Below, in pieces: positions 19,013 through 28,137 of a stretch of DNA of 64,000 nucleotides. Under the pieces are notes generated by a model that saw nothing but the letters and a program-made list of their open reading frames with translations, had not been told where the DNA came from and did no database searches. Every line of letters starts with the position of its first letter. Positions within the stretch are counted from its first letter, which is position 1. The position numbers and the translations under genes were made by a program. Source of the stretch: BJGV01 sp964194745 (lineage in GTDB: Bacteria; Pseudomonadota; Gammaproteobacteria; Burkholderiales; Nitrosomonadaceae); assembly GCA_965248035.1 (NCBI GenBank), contig OZ252054.1, positions 558,001 through 622,000 on the forward strand. Reading direction: 5' to 3'.

Positions 19013-20236
19013 CTAGTTGCCGGGGGTGTCAATGAATCCTAGTGGTCCTTTGTCCCATGGATATCCTTTTAAGGCCATTTTATAACCCAAATTGTATAAT
19101 TTGGTCATATACACAGGATCAAATCCCTCAGTTGGCTTCTCAGTGAAATCGGATGGAATATAGGCCAGATTGAAATCATTACCATCGCGTTTGCATAACG
19201 CATAAATTTGAAACATGTCGCCAACACCTTGCGTCCGTATCAGCGAATCAAAGGATCGGGATGCGATTGGCAGCATGCTACGTTCCATACCTTGATGGTC
19301 AGAATTGAGAAATGAATTTCTTATCACATAGATTCTTGGAGCGCCCTGCACCTTCAGTTTTTTAGTAACCAGGCGCCAATTAACTGCTGCTGGATAAACA
19401 AAAACTTGAGATCCAGTACCACCATCGACATGCATTTCATCGAAAGTTTTGCCGTCAACATCAACTTGGATCATAACCGGTGGAAAGGCTATAGGTATTG
19501 CTGCAGAAGCTTGTAGTACATCGTGGATCAGTGACAATTTACGAGGGCTGTTACTCGCAGCTATTTCGCCAATATTCCAGATCACTGAGCGCCCAGCATC
19601 TAGATTCACGGTTCCCACAAACAACCTGCGTCCACGTTTATACTCTTTTGCTATCGCCTCGATAATTTCAGGGGTAATGTATCTCTTAAGAAGGTTTCGC
19701 AATGGCTTTGTATCAGCCATAGAATCACTTAACATTGCCGAAATTATGTTTCTCTCTTCGATAATGTCTTTGGTTGTGGTCGTGGTATAGAGTTTTTTGA
19801 GTGTATCATCGTATTCTGACCCGAGGAATACGAACGGGGCTGTTAATGCACCAGTACTGATACCAGTGACCATATTAAACTCCGGTCTTGTTCCCGATGC
19901 AGTCCAACCAGCAAGCATGCCTGCACCAAAGGCTCCATTAGATCCACCTCCAGAAATTGCCATATAGGCATGTGGTTTTCCATAACTAGCAGGAAAGTGC
20001 TTTCGCATCTGCTCATCAGTAAAAGTATCAATTATTTTCTTCCCAATTTTTGGCCATTCATCTCCCCAAAACCTTGCATTAGGTATACCTTTAATAGTTG
20101 CTTCCGTTAAGTTATCAGAAGTGATTGGATGGCGCTCCGGCACACTGGCACAGCCAACCAAAATTAAAAGAGCAGTAATTGAACTGATTTGTCTTATTTG
20201 TATAAAGGAAAATACATTTGGGAATCTAGATAGCAT
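19013..20236 (-). CDS. Patatin-like phospholipase lipoprotein
   Basis: A 407-residue protein with a lipoprotein-type signal (LLILVGCASVPE) and a patatin domain. The oxyanion loop GGGSNGAFGAG is near residue 96, the nucleophile elbow GISTG near residue 124 and the DGG motif with the catalytic Asp near residue 273. Patatins are Ser-Asp dyad lipid acyl hydrolases. With the lipobox it should sit on the periplasmic side of a membrane. The gene is intact and single. Substrate unknown. Confidence 0.88.
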   Translation of the reverse strand: MLSRFPNVFSFIQIRQISSITALLILVGCASVPERHPITSDNLTEATIKGIPNARFWGDEWPKIGKKIIDTFTDEQMRKHFPASYGKPHAYMAISGGGSNGAFGAGMLAGWTASGTRPEFNMVTGISTGALTAPFVFLGSEYDDTLKKLYTTTTTKDIIEERNIISAMLSDSMADTKPLRNLLKRYITPEIIEAIAKEYKRGRRLFVGTVNLDAGRSVIWNIGEIAASNSPRKLSLIHDVLQASAAIPIAFPPVMIQVDVDGKTFDEMHVDGGTGSQVFVYPAAVNWRLVTKKLKVQGAPRIYVIRNSFLNSDHQGMERSMLPIASRSFDSLIRTQGVGDMFQIYALCKRDGNDFNLAYIPSDFTEKPTEGFDPVYMTKLYNLGYKMALKGYPWDKGPLGFIDTPGN

Positions 20237-20316
20237 TTTTAATCCTCTGGTAATTTTGTTTTTATGAAAGTTTTAGAGTATAGACTAAGCGATTGATTTA
20301 GAGCAACTGATCTAGT

Positions 20317-20379
20317 TGGTGCCCCAGAGCCGGAATCGAACTGGCATGGACGATTAACTCCGATGGACTTTAAGTCTAT
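20317..20379 (-). pseudogene. 3' fragment of a tRNA-Leu(UAA), attachment-site-like scar
   Basis: Read on the minus strand it goes from an anticodon arm with GACTTAAAGTC (anticodon TAA) through a variable arm, the T-loop TTCGATT and an acceptor end GGGGCACCA. The 5' half of a tRNA is missing and the stem next to the anticodon no longer pairs. The T-stem has an A-C mismatch and one extra T precedes the acceptor strand. This is what a decayed attachment site left by integration into a tRNA gene looks like. Confidence 0.65.
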
Positions 20380-20622
20380 TATAAATAATTAACTGCAACA
20401 AATGGCAACGAACTAAAGCAATTCAATCAATGAATTAATCTGCTCAATTTATCGAGGTTTGTTGCCATTTTATCTGGTTATTTATCTGTGAGTGTCCCAT
20501 GGCAAAGTCATATTAGGGGGGTACACCTAGTCTGGGACTGACCCGCCTCCCCATTAATGTAGTATCTACCCCTTTTACCTTTTCCTAATTATGGCGAAAA
20601 AATTTTCTAGAAAAAAATTGCT

Positions 20623-20654
20623 GAATGTCTACTTTCGACCCTAAGCGGACATTC
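20623..20654. repeat. Dispersed palindromic repeat, copy a
   Basis: A hairpin GAATGTCTACTT ... AAGCGGACATTC. Related copies are at 21738, 22592 and 27914. All four are intergenic. Confidence 0.7.
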
Positions 20655-20739
20655 AAGCACGGTTTGAAAAGCTAAGTTTTGTAACGAGCGCATATGAAAA
20701 CGACGGCTCGGAGGCAAATAACGACTTAAAAAGAAATAA

Positions 20740-21655
20740 TCACATCAACACTCCATCCTTGGGTTCTAAGGGAGGAGGAATCGAGAACTCACCAAGTTGT
20801 TGCCTCAAATCGATCTCAATCTTCCGACAAATGGAGGACATTGGAACATCTTCTAGTTTTCGTTCGAATGGCTCTTCGGTTCGGCTTCCAATAAGTTCGG
20901 TAATTGTAAAAATCGTAGCCAAGACAAGATAAATTGGCAGGGCTCCCCATCCAAGGTGTTGGACAAGTCCAAATGGAAGCAACAACACGAAAATCCAGAC
21001 GAAGGCTTTAGAAAAAACCGTATTGGCGGGGTAAAGGGGTGGATTTAATCCGTTCGCAACGTCCCTGGGCTGCAAAAAACTCTTTAATAGTTACCATAAG
21101 CCCATAGACATAAGCCTCCTGTTCGATCCATTCGGATACATACAGTTCCCGCAATCGCAAAGACTGCTGATGGTTCAATAGAGTTGCTTTATTCATCGCC
21201 TTATTCAGCTCCTGAAATTCTGTATCCGATAAGAACGGTTTCAGCTCTTCCCATGTTTCTTCCTGTCGTAATTGCAAGCGAAGGGCATTGAGAAAAGCAA
21301 GATGGCGATAAATAAGTTCACTATGAATACTCGAGGCGTTTTGTGGTACTTGCTTTTGTTCTGCCGGAGGCTGAATATATCCCATTACCTGGGAGGCGAA
21401 ATTTCGAGAATAATTCATTAAATCACTCCAGGCAGTTCGAGCTTCCCAATACCGGTTGTACGCTTCATTATTTCGGAAGCCCAACAGAATAGCTACAACT
21501 ATTCCCAAGACACTAACTTCAGAGACAGGAAAGGCAAGATGTTCAAAGTAAGAATCTAGAACACACACAGCAGCTCCATATACAATGAAGAATAGAATAT
21601 TCCATCCCTCGATTTGGAGAATCCATTTAAGGCGTATGGTTCGCTGGACAATCAT
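20740..21655 (-). pseudogene. Bestrophin-like (UPF0187) membrane channel, frameshifted
   Basis: Bestrophin-family proteins are membrane anion channels. The first frame (21655-21008) begins MIVQRTIRLKWILQIEG and carries membrane segments, LLGFRNNEAYNRYWEAR and RCERIKSTPLPRQYGF. The second frame (to 20740) continues SKAFVWIFVLLLPFGLVQHLGW and ends with the conserved DVPMSSICRKIEIDLRQ. The two frames join in a run of six T (about 21038-21043); five T would restore the frame. The rest is well preserved, so this is a recent mutation or a homopolymer error. Confidence 0.82.
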
Positions 21656-21737
21656 GGGCTAATCAGATCCTTTCTTGGCTGGGTGTGAAATTGTTGAAAA
21701 AGGCGAGTGTACATTAAATTCCTTATTAGCTATTAGC

Positions 21738-21769
21738 GAATGTCCGCTTTTGGCACAAAGCAGACGTTC
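21738..21769. repeat. Dispersed palindromic repeat, copy b
   Basis: GAATGTCCGCTT and AAGCAGACGTTC arms around TTGGCACA. It lies between the bestrophin-like pseudogene and the aspartic protease gene. Confidence 0.75.
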
Positions 21770-21858
21770 AAAGATGTTCTATGCCCTTAGTATTACATCT
21801 CAGTTATCCGTTATATAGATACAAACCAAAACTAGCCGTTTTCACCCGAGTATTTATA

Positions 21859-22419
21859 ATGAAAACTCTGATTGCACTCATTTCAGTCGTAGTAATGTTG
21901 CTTAACCAGACATTCTCCTATGCGGCTCAACCCACTGATGATGTACACGCCATTTTTAAATGCAAAGATGAAAAAGGTGCATATACGTATCAAGAACAAC
22001 CATGTCCAAATAAATCTTCAACTCTTTCTTCTTGGAAGCCAAGTATTCGACAAAATATCCCTCCATCTTTTTCTATGAAAGCAGCACCGAATGGAACTTA
22101 CATGACTCGAGGTTCAGCAAATTCTGTCCCGCTTGTTTTTTATGTTGATACGGGTGCTAGTTATGTAAGCATTCCTCAAGAAATTGCTCATAGAGCAGGA
22201 ATGGCTTGTGGGGAACAGTTCCGCGTCGAAACGGCAAATGGAGTTACAACACAGTGTGAGTCGATTATTGATAAAATGACCTTCTGGATTTTTACAATCC
22301 AGAAGGTAAAGGCAATGATTTTGCCGAATCTAAAGCAACCTTTACTTGGGATGAATGTACTTAATAAGTTCCATGTTGAGCATGCTAAAGGCATCATGAA
22401 GATTACCGATAAGCGTTGA
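21859..22419 (+). CDS. Secreted retropepsin-like aspartic protease with DUF4124-like N-terminus
   Basis: The start at 21859 gives 186 residues with a clear signal peptide (MKTLIALISVVVMLLNQTFS, cleavage near AYAAQ). A DUF4124-like segment follows (FKCKDEKGAYTYQEQPCP). Then comes a clan AA retropepsin domain with the catalytic motif FYVDTGASYVSIP and a second hydrophobic-glycine motif PLLGMNVLNKF. Such proteins are single-domain, dimeric periplasmic proteases of unknown substrate. The frame is open upstream to 21781, but the signal peptide decides the start. Intact. Confidence 0.82.
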   Translation: MKTLIALISVVVMLLNQTFSYAAQPTDDVHAIFKCKDEKGAYTYQEQPCPNKSSTLSSWKPSIRQNIPPSFSMKAAPNGTYMTRGSANSVPLVFYVDTGASYVSIPQEIAHRAGMACGEQFRVETANGVTTQCESIIDKMTFWIFTIQKVKAMILPNLKQPLLGMNVLNKFHVEHAKGIMKITDKR

Positions 22420-22591
22420 TCATTTGTAGAGCAATCAAGAGCAGTAAAATCGACACTTCCAAGTGCCTAGATTCATTTATTCGGACACACATTGCTAAAT
22501 AGCCATATTGTTTCTGTCAACATGCCCTTGAGCCGAGAAGAGTAAAAATAGCTGGTTTTGTTGGTGTCTTGTCATCATTAAGTGCTCTTCT

Positions 22592-22623
22592 AAATGTCCG
22601 CTTTTGGTACAAAGCAGATTTTT
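22592..22623. repeat. Dispersed palindromic repeat, copy c
   Basis: AAATGTCCGCTT and AAGCAGATTTTT arms; the right arm is degenerate. It lies upstream of the Crp-type regulator gene. Confidence 0.65.
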
Positions 22624-22839
22624 AATTGTAATGTACAATGAATCAGCGATTGAATAATTCCAGACAAACCCGTAAACTTTCACAAACTTTGGACCGGCAC
22701 TAAGGTTTATTCAAGAATAAATAGTACCAACTAAATCCTGTAGTGATGTACATATTTTCGATATCAATGAAATAAACTGTTTTTAAGGGGAAGACAAATG
22801 CAAATAAAACAATTCGCTCAGTAGAAAAGGAGTGTTCCC

Positions 22840-23520
22840 ATGTCAGCCACGCTTGCTTTTTTGCCCCGTAAGGAGTATCAGAGTTTTCTAGCGCGTTGTG
22901 AGCCGATTGAGTTAGTTTCTTCTGAAATTTTGGGCGAACCTGGCAAACGTGTTCGTTACGTTTATTTCCCAGTCAGCAGTTTTATCTCTTTAGTTGCGCC
23001 GATTGATAGCCAGACCAGTATGGAAGTCGGGATGGTAGGTAATGAAGGGATGCTTGGACTTAACCTTGCACTTGGTGTCAAATTTTCATTGCTGCGTGCT
23101 TTAGTTCAGGGCGCAGACACAGCTTTACGTATGGATGCTGATCAGTTTCTCCAGATATATGAAAAAAGCGCCATATTGCAACAAAAGCTGAAAGCTTATG
23201 CTTACGTTCGAATGACTCAGCTTTCACAAACGGCCGGTTGTAATCGCTTTCATGTTGTGGAAGCTCGTCTTGCCCGTTGGATTTTGATGACACGAGATTG
23301 CGCACACTCCAACGAATTTCATATTACTCACGAGTTTCTTTCTTACATGCTTGGCGTGCGTCGTGCTGGCATTACTGAATCTGCAGGAATGTTGCAAAAA
23401 AAGAAACTGAACTGTTACAGCCATGGGCACCTAAAAATTCTAGATCGTAGCGGACTGGAAACTGCAGCTTGTGGGTGTTACCAGGCAAGCAAAGAAACTT
23501 ATAAAAAAATTCTGGGATAG
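22840..23520 (+). CDS. Crp/Fnr-type transcriptional regulator
   Basis: 226 residues. The N-terminal cyclic-nucleotide-binding-like beta barrel contains YVYFPVSSFISLVAP and VGMVGNEGMLGL. The C-terminal winged helix has ITHEFLSYMLGVRRAGITESAGMLQKK, which lines up with the recognition helix of this subgroup. The four Fe-S Cys residues of FNR are not present, so it is unlikely to sense oxygen through a cluster. An AAGGAG ribosome binding site precedes the ATG. Its position upstream of nirK makes it a candidate regulator of nitrogen-oxide genes, but that is only suggested by proximity. Confidence 0.85.
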   Translation: MSATLAFLPRKEYQSFLARCEPIELVSSEILGEPGKRVRYVYFPVSSFISLVAPIDSQTSMEVGMVGNEGMLGLNLALGVKFSLLRALVQGADTALRMDADQFLQIYEKSAILQQKLKAYAYVRMTQLSQTAGCNRFHVVEARLARWILMTRDCAHSNEFHITHEFLSYMLGVRRAGITESAGMLQKKKLNCYSHGHLKILDRSGLETAACGCYQASKETYKKILG

Positions 23521-24497
23521 CGTAGTAGGCGTTGCGAGCATATCGCTAATATGCAAGCAAATATTAATTGGGGTATCTGTCCGCTGGCATATCTCAGTCT
23601 AGCCTGGAGGTTCGTCTCACACACTGGCACCAAATAACCCGTAACCCTGTATTAATTAAGAATCAACAGCTGATTTCTATCTTCTTGTTTGTGTTAAGTT
23701 CAATGTGTACTGAAATTGTTCTAACTTTCTCTAAACGTCCAGAGTTGACCAAATTTCGTTTTCCAGGGACCTAGTACCCGACTATCTGGGCGGTACCTGC
23801 TACTTTTTTGGTTTGCGATCTACAATAACATTGACCAACAATGTGATTTAAGTGGCGCTGTAACGTCAGCGTTCGTGCTTTATTCTCATACTTTTACGGT
23901 AACTCAACCGAGATACTGCTACATATTAACTATATCAGGTACAGCTCATGTTGAGCATGGATGAAGACAACCGTTGCCGTTAAAGTTTCTACCCTTGGCA
24001 CGGGTTGAGCCGGCAGTGGATCTGACTACCCTTTTTTTTATTTTGAGCTTTGGTAAGCAAGACATACGTATTGTACGGTAACGTACGATCATGTACTATT
24101 GCGTACATAATTTATTTCCCTCCCAAGGAAAACATCGCAGCAGCCAGCGTAAGAGCGTAGTCGGATGGCTGCACATATAAGCTTTTCGTGGTAAAACCTA
24201 ACCTTTTTATATATTTTTATTGATGCGGGGGAAGAAGCGGGGAATCTCGCTCTTGGCTACATGCGGAAGTCAGCGAAACAGGCGATTAATGCCAGCTCTT
24301 GGGACAAATCGGAAATAAGATGTGTAACACTAGGATATTGGGCAAAAATAAATTTAACAGAGGGTCTAAAAAATTATGGAATGTGGCAAATTATCGCATC
24401 CTAGGATGTAATAGTAGGTTCTGTAACTTTAAATATAATAGCAATTAGATGGCGCATATAATTTTTGCGCGGTAATTAATATTTAATGGAGGGAGAT
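23521..24497. other. Long intergenic region upstream of nirK
   Basis: Almost 1 kb without a convincing gene. A run of eight T follows CTACCC at about 24030-24038 after a short GGGT/ACCC-type inverted repeat, so a terminator or small RNA end may lie there. The last 100 bases before nirK are AT-rich. I looked for an NsrR or FNR palindrome and found none I would defend. A frame at 23568-23774 is judged spurious. Confidence 0.45.
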
Positions 24498-25577
24498 ATG
24501 AACAAGGTTGTACAACTAATTATTGGATTTGGAATATTTTGTATCGGTGCCACGCAAGTTATGGCAAATGCGCCATCCGGTACACCTCGAGTAACACAAA
24601 AATTGGTAGCCCCACCTTTTCTGCCAAAGCATGATCAGGTAGCTAAGGGTGGACCTAAAGTTGTAGCGATACGACTGACTGTCATAGAAAAACTGATAAA
24701 AGCGGATGCAAATTCAAGTTATTGGGCTTTGACTTTCAATGGTTCGGTACCCGCCCCAATGATCGTGGTGCATGAGGGAGATTGGGTTGAGTTAACGCTA
24801 GTCAATCCAAGAACCAGTACGATGCCACACAATCTCGATTTCCACGCTGCAACTGGCGCGTTGGGTGGTGCATCCTTAAATAAAGTAGCCCCAGGTGAAG
24901 AAGTAGTGCTGACCTGGAAGGCGATCAAACCCGGAGTATTTGTATATCACTGTGCCCCAGGCGGAACTATGATTCCGTTCCATACTATCTCTGGGATGAA
25001 TGGTGCTCTCATGGTACTACCTCGGGGTGGCTTGACAGATGCTAAGGGTAAGCCATGGCGTTACGATCGGGCCTATTACGTTGGCGAACAAGATCTTTAT
25101 CTGCCCAAGGATAAGAATGGCAAATACAAAAAATATAATACGCCCCTCGAAGGTATGGCTGACATGCTAGAAGTAGGAAAGGGACTTATTCCGACCCACG
25201 TCGTCTTCAATGGTACCGCGGGTGCGCTGACGGGTGACAATTCACTCACAGCAAAAGTGGGCGAGAAAGTACTTTTCATTCACTCCCAATCTAACCGCGA
25301 TTCTAGGCCACACCTAATTGGTGGCCATGCTGACCTGGTGTGGGACGGTGGTTCATTTAGTGATACACCAAAAACCAATCGTGAAACCTGGTTTGTTCCA
25401 GGTGGCTCAGCCACTGCTGCTGGCTATCAGTTCAAGCAAAATGGGTTGTATGTGTATCTCAGTCACAACCTGCTTGAGGCAGTATTGCTAGGTGCAGCTG
25501 CGCATGTGAAAGTTGAAGGCAAATGGGACAACAATCTCATGGAACAAACCAAAAAACCAGGACCGATAACTAAATAA
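24498..25577 (+). CDS. nirK: Copper-containing nitrite reductase NirK
   Basis: Reduces nitrite to nitric oxide in the periplasm; in ammonia oxidisers it supports nitrite tolerance and nitrifier denitrification. Start at 24498 after GGAGGGAG, giving 359 residues with a signal peptide ending near VMANA. First cupredoxin domain: MPHNLDFHAA, VYHCAPGGTMIPFHTISGMNGALMV, supplying type 1 ligands (His, Cys, His, Met) and type 2 His residues. Second domain: RPHLIGGHADLVW and VYLSHNLLEAV, supplying further type 2 site residues. All expected ligands are visible. It stands alone, without ncgABC genes, and is followed by a strong terminator. Confidence 0.95.
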   Translation: MNKVVQLIIGFGIFCIGATQVMANAPSGTPRVTQKLVAPPFLPKHDQVAKGGPKVVAIRLTVIEKLIKADANSSYWALTFNGSVPAPMIVVHEGDWVELTLVNPRTSTMPHNLDFHAATGALGGASLNKVAPGEEVVLTWKAIKPGVFVYHCAPGGTMIPFHTISGMNGALMVLPRGGLTDAKGKPWRYDRAYYVGEQDLYLPKDKNGKYKKYNTPLEGMADMLEVGKGLIPTHVVFNGTAGALTGDNSLTAKVGEKVLFIHSQSNRDSRPHLIGGHADLVWDGGSFSDTPKTNRETWFVPGGSATAAGYQFKQNGLYVYLSHNLLEAVLLGAAAHVKVEGKWDNNLMEQTKKPGPITK

Positions 25578-25608
25578 ATAAGAAGAGTTCGTCAGAGTCG
25601 TAAATCAG

Positions 25609-25641
25609 AGCGGCTTCAACCTTACGGTTGAAGCCGCTTTT
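25609..25641 (+). terminator. Rho-independent terminator after nirK
   Basis: A perfect 13-base stem (AGCGGCTTCAACC pairing with GGTTGAAGCCGCT) around a four-base loop, followed by a short T-run, 31 bases after the nirK stop. Confidence 0.92.
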
Positions 25642-25707
25642 ATCAAGTAATCCGTTGACCATGGACCTAAACCAAGGTTTAGTATTAATCTTAATAAGCA
25701 TAAAAAC

Positions 25708-26142
25708 ATGGATTTAACTGAGATCAAATACACAATCGGTAAGGTAGCAGCGCGGTTAGCTGTTACCGCTGATACGCTGCGCTACTACGAAAAGAATGGA
25801 CTGATTACGCCGACATCGAAAACCGCCGCCGGCTATCGCCTTTACAATGAGGATGTCGTGCGCCGCGTCCGTTTCATCAAACAGGCACAGTCCTGCGGAT
25901 TAACGCTATCAGACATCAGGCAATTATTGACGCTGAAGCATTCGGCTAACTTCCATTGCAAGCACGTACATAACCTAGCCATCGAAAGGAGATTTAAGAT
26001 CAAGCAGAAACTCACGGCGTTGCAAGCCATGTTAAACACACTCGACGGTTTGATTGAGAACTGCGACGGTGGAGAAATGTCGATTGACAATTGCACCATC
26101 TTAGAAACGCTGGAAAACGGTCAGAAGATAAGCGCTAATTGA
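25708..26142 (+). CDS. MerR-family metal-responsive regulator (ZntR/CadR-like)
   Basis: 144 residues. The N-terminal MerR helix-turn-helix reads YTIGKVAARLAVTADTLRYYEKNGLI and is followed by AGYRLYNEDVVRRVRFIKQAQSCGLTL. The dimerisation helix and a C-terminal metal loop follow. Cys residues at HCKHV, ENCDGG and DNCTIL correspond to the metal-binding positions of ZntR-like sensors more than mercury MerR. It lies upstream of a degenerate MerT-like gene, so the pair may be the remains of a metal resistance operon. Confidence 0.85.
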   Translation: MDLTEIKYTIGKVAARLAVTADTLRYYEKNGLITPTSKTAAGYRLYNEDVVRRVRFIKQAQSCGLTLSDIRQLLTLKHSANFHCKHVHNLAIERRFKIKQKLTALQAMLNTLDGLIENCDGGEMSIDNCTILETLENGQKISAN

Positions 26143-26253
26143 ACATACAAAGAGTAGCACCAAAGAATCTTCAATCAATAACAACAATGTCAATTGGAAC
26201 ATCCTATCAAGGTTCGACATGTCTGAAGTGGAGTTAGCTCCAACCAAGCGCCC

Positions 26254-26592
26254 ATGAACAACACTACTTTCACAGATGACAACTCACCACTTTTAAATAG
26301 CGGACGTGTCTCATTGTGCATTGGTGGGGTGGCAACAGTTCTTGCTTCAATTTGCTGCCTTGCGCTATTTTTTGCATACCAGCGTATATGGCACCCTGCC
26401 TCAGCATACAAGTTGGGACAAATTTGTGCGATTCCACAAGTCAAAATGACTTATAAGGTTTATTTTTTGGCTGTTGCCATGCTGGCTGGTAGTTGTACTC
26501 ATGCTTCCGTACGTTGCGCCATGCTTAGACTGAAAAGAAGCAATAATCTGATACTGCTCTTCTTATCCATGCCAATCTCTACTTTGTACTAA
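26254..26592 (+). pseudogene. MerT-like mercuric transporter with internal deletion
   Basis: The frame contains LCIGGVATVLASICCL, the first membrane helix of MerT with its Cys pair, joined directly to ALFFAYQRIWHPASAYKLGQICAIPQV, which matches the middle-to-late part of MerT. Roughly 30 residues that should lie between them (GPL... EPYRP...) are missing while the frame is kept. One Cys of the cytoplasmic pair has become Tyr (PASAYKLGQIC). The C-terminus after ATYK-like sequence is also abnormal. It is probably non-functional. Confidence 0.65.
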
Positions 26593-26686
26593 AAATAGTC
26601 ATCGAACACTAGGGACTAGTAAATCTATCTGTCATATTGCCTACGTCAGAAATCTTAGTGGTTTTGAGATTGCTGAGCTAATTCTG

Positions 26687-27094
26687 CTATGCAACAGTCC
26701 ACATAGAACCAGCCAGTCGTTGACGTTTTATTAAGATCATGCCGATAGTAGAGAGGGCAACCCCCAAGCAGAATTGCACATAATTTAGTAGGTTGAGTCG
26801 GATAACAGCTTCCCACTGCTCTCCTATTTTTATATCCATTCCCATAAATCCAATTATACTGATCGACATATAGACCAAGCCAAATATTTGTATGAATTGA
26901 ATCCTTGTACGTTCTTCTGACCAGGTGATAACAATAAAGCAAATGGCTGTTATAAGATGGATGATGTTGAGGGGCATATAAGTTTCGAGAAATACTGTTT
27001 CTCCGGGGAAAAAATTAGGAATGGACCCTAGTAAGGTTATCCACATAAACATTGCGACAAATATCCATGCTGCTTTTACTGAATCATTACTCAT
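26687..27094 (-). CDS. Small four-helix membrane protein, unknown
   Basis: 135 residues with four hydrophobic segments (about residues 8-26, 42-58, 68-86 and 103-121). No catalytic motif is visible and I do not recognise a family with confidence. The TetR-type gene upstream on the same strand could regulate it. Confidence 0.6.
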   Translation of the reverse strand: MSNDSVKAAWIFVAMFMWITLLGSIPNFFPGETVFLETYMPLNIIHLITAICFIVITWSEERTRIQFIQIFGLVYMSISIIGFMGMDIKIGEQWEAVIRLNLLNYVQFCLGVALSTIGMILIKRQRLAGSMWTVA

Positions 27095-27234
27095 TCGATT
27101 GCTCCATAACTGACGCCTTTATTAAATTGCAGTGTTGATGCTTCTTATTAACGACTACACTAGCCGCTTACTTTAGGCATTGATTTATATTGTTTATTTC
27201 TTACCAATCGTTCAGCTATTGGGTAAAAAAATAT

Positions 27235-27813
27235 CTAGCTTTTTACTACCAATAAAGCGAAATCTGCAGTTTTTCTTAATTCCTCTTTACTTATACCTTT
27301 CATTCCAAGATTCACAAATCCAAAGGTGAAACAGGACAAATAATTAGCCAAATCGTTACAATCTTTATTATTACTTATCTCTTTTTTTTCTTGTGCTGCA
27401 TTTAAACAATTGGTGAAAAGAATTTTCATCTTTGAAACAAATGTATCGACTTTTAGGTTCGCTGCTTCACTTAATATGTCTTTCTCAATAACAGAATTAA
27501 AAATCAGGCATCCATTATTCGCCTGAGAACCATAAGAGCACACTTTATACTCAAAAAATGCTTCAATATTTCTCAATCCTAAAGGTTCCTTTGCGAGTAT
27601 CTCTTCTACGAAACAATAGTTAAAAAGAAAGTGATCCATACAAGCAAGAAATAACTTCTCTTTGTCGCCAAACTCATTGTAGACACTAAATTTTTTAACA
27701 CCCGTTCGGGTTACAATGTCATTCATGGAGGTCGCTTCAAAACCCTTCTCCCAGAATAAATTTGTAGTTTTCGCTAGCACCTCTTCACGATCATATTGTC
27801 TTGGTCTGTTCAT
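27235..27813 (-). CDS. TetR/AcrR-family transcriptional repressor
   Basis: 192 residues. The N-terminal helix-turn-helix is RQYDREEVLAKTTNLFWEKGFEATSMNDIVTRTGVKKFSVYNEFGDKEKLF, the classic TetR pattern. The C-terminal part is a helical ligand and dimer domain of the TetR_C type, with two Cys residues near GCLIF. The genes nearby that it may control are the membrane protein downstream and itself. Confidence 0.85.
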   Translation of the reverse strand: MNRPRQYDREEVLAKTTNLFWEKGFEATSMNDIVTRTGVKKFSVYNEFGDKEKLFLACMDHFLFNYCFVEEILAKEPLGLRNIEAFFEYKVCSYGSQANNGCLIFNSVIEKDILSEAANLKVDTFVSKMKILFTNCLNAAQEKKEISNNKDCNDLANYLSCFTFGFVNLGMKGISKEELRKTADFALLVVKS

Positions 27814-27913
27814 AACTTATTGCTAACTTTATCGAAAAGATACACCGCTTATTCATAAATATCAATCATTTCCATTTACTTAATATTCATAAAACGATCA
27901 AGACTCTAATGCT

Positions 27914-27943
27914 GAACGTCCGTTTTTGGCACAAAGCAGACAT
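27914..27943. repeat. Dispersed palindromic repeat, copy d
   Basis: GAACGTCCGTTTTTGGCACAAAGCAGAC, closely like copy b. It is upstream of the TetR-type gene. Confidence 0.7.
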
Positions 27944-28137
27944 GCTTCTTTTTCCAATGGCGGCGGTAATCGAATTGTAGCCTGTAATCCTTGCCATAGG
28001 CTATTCTAGGTTTTTTCTATTTTCGATATACCAGCAAATATACCATCAAATTCATTGGCTTTGATTGGATGCTATTGGACTGCTATAGACGCTTGGTTCA
28101 ACCATGCGGGCACAACAGCAAAGTAAATGATGCGCTA

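Larger units (their letters stand above)
20237..20739. other. Intergenic region with a tRNA fragment and inverted repeat
   Basis: About 500 bases. Besides the tRNA-Leu fragment at 20317-20379 and the palindromic repeat at 20623-20654, it holds an inverted pair: CAACAAATGGCAAC near 20397 and GTTTGTTGCCAT near 20458. Such a pair next to a tRNA 3' end could be remains of an integrase-binding attachment region. No gene is visible. Confidence 0.45.

Noticed and set aside
23568..23774. 68-codon frame after the Crp-type gene
   Set aside because: No start signal and no protein-like pattern.
24250..24490. NsrR or FNR operator upstream of nirK
   Set aside because: No palindrome close enough to either consensus.
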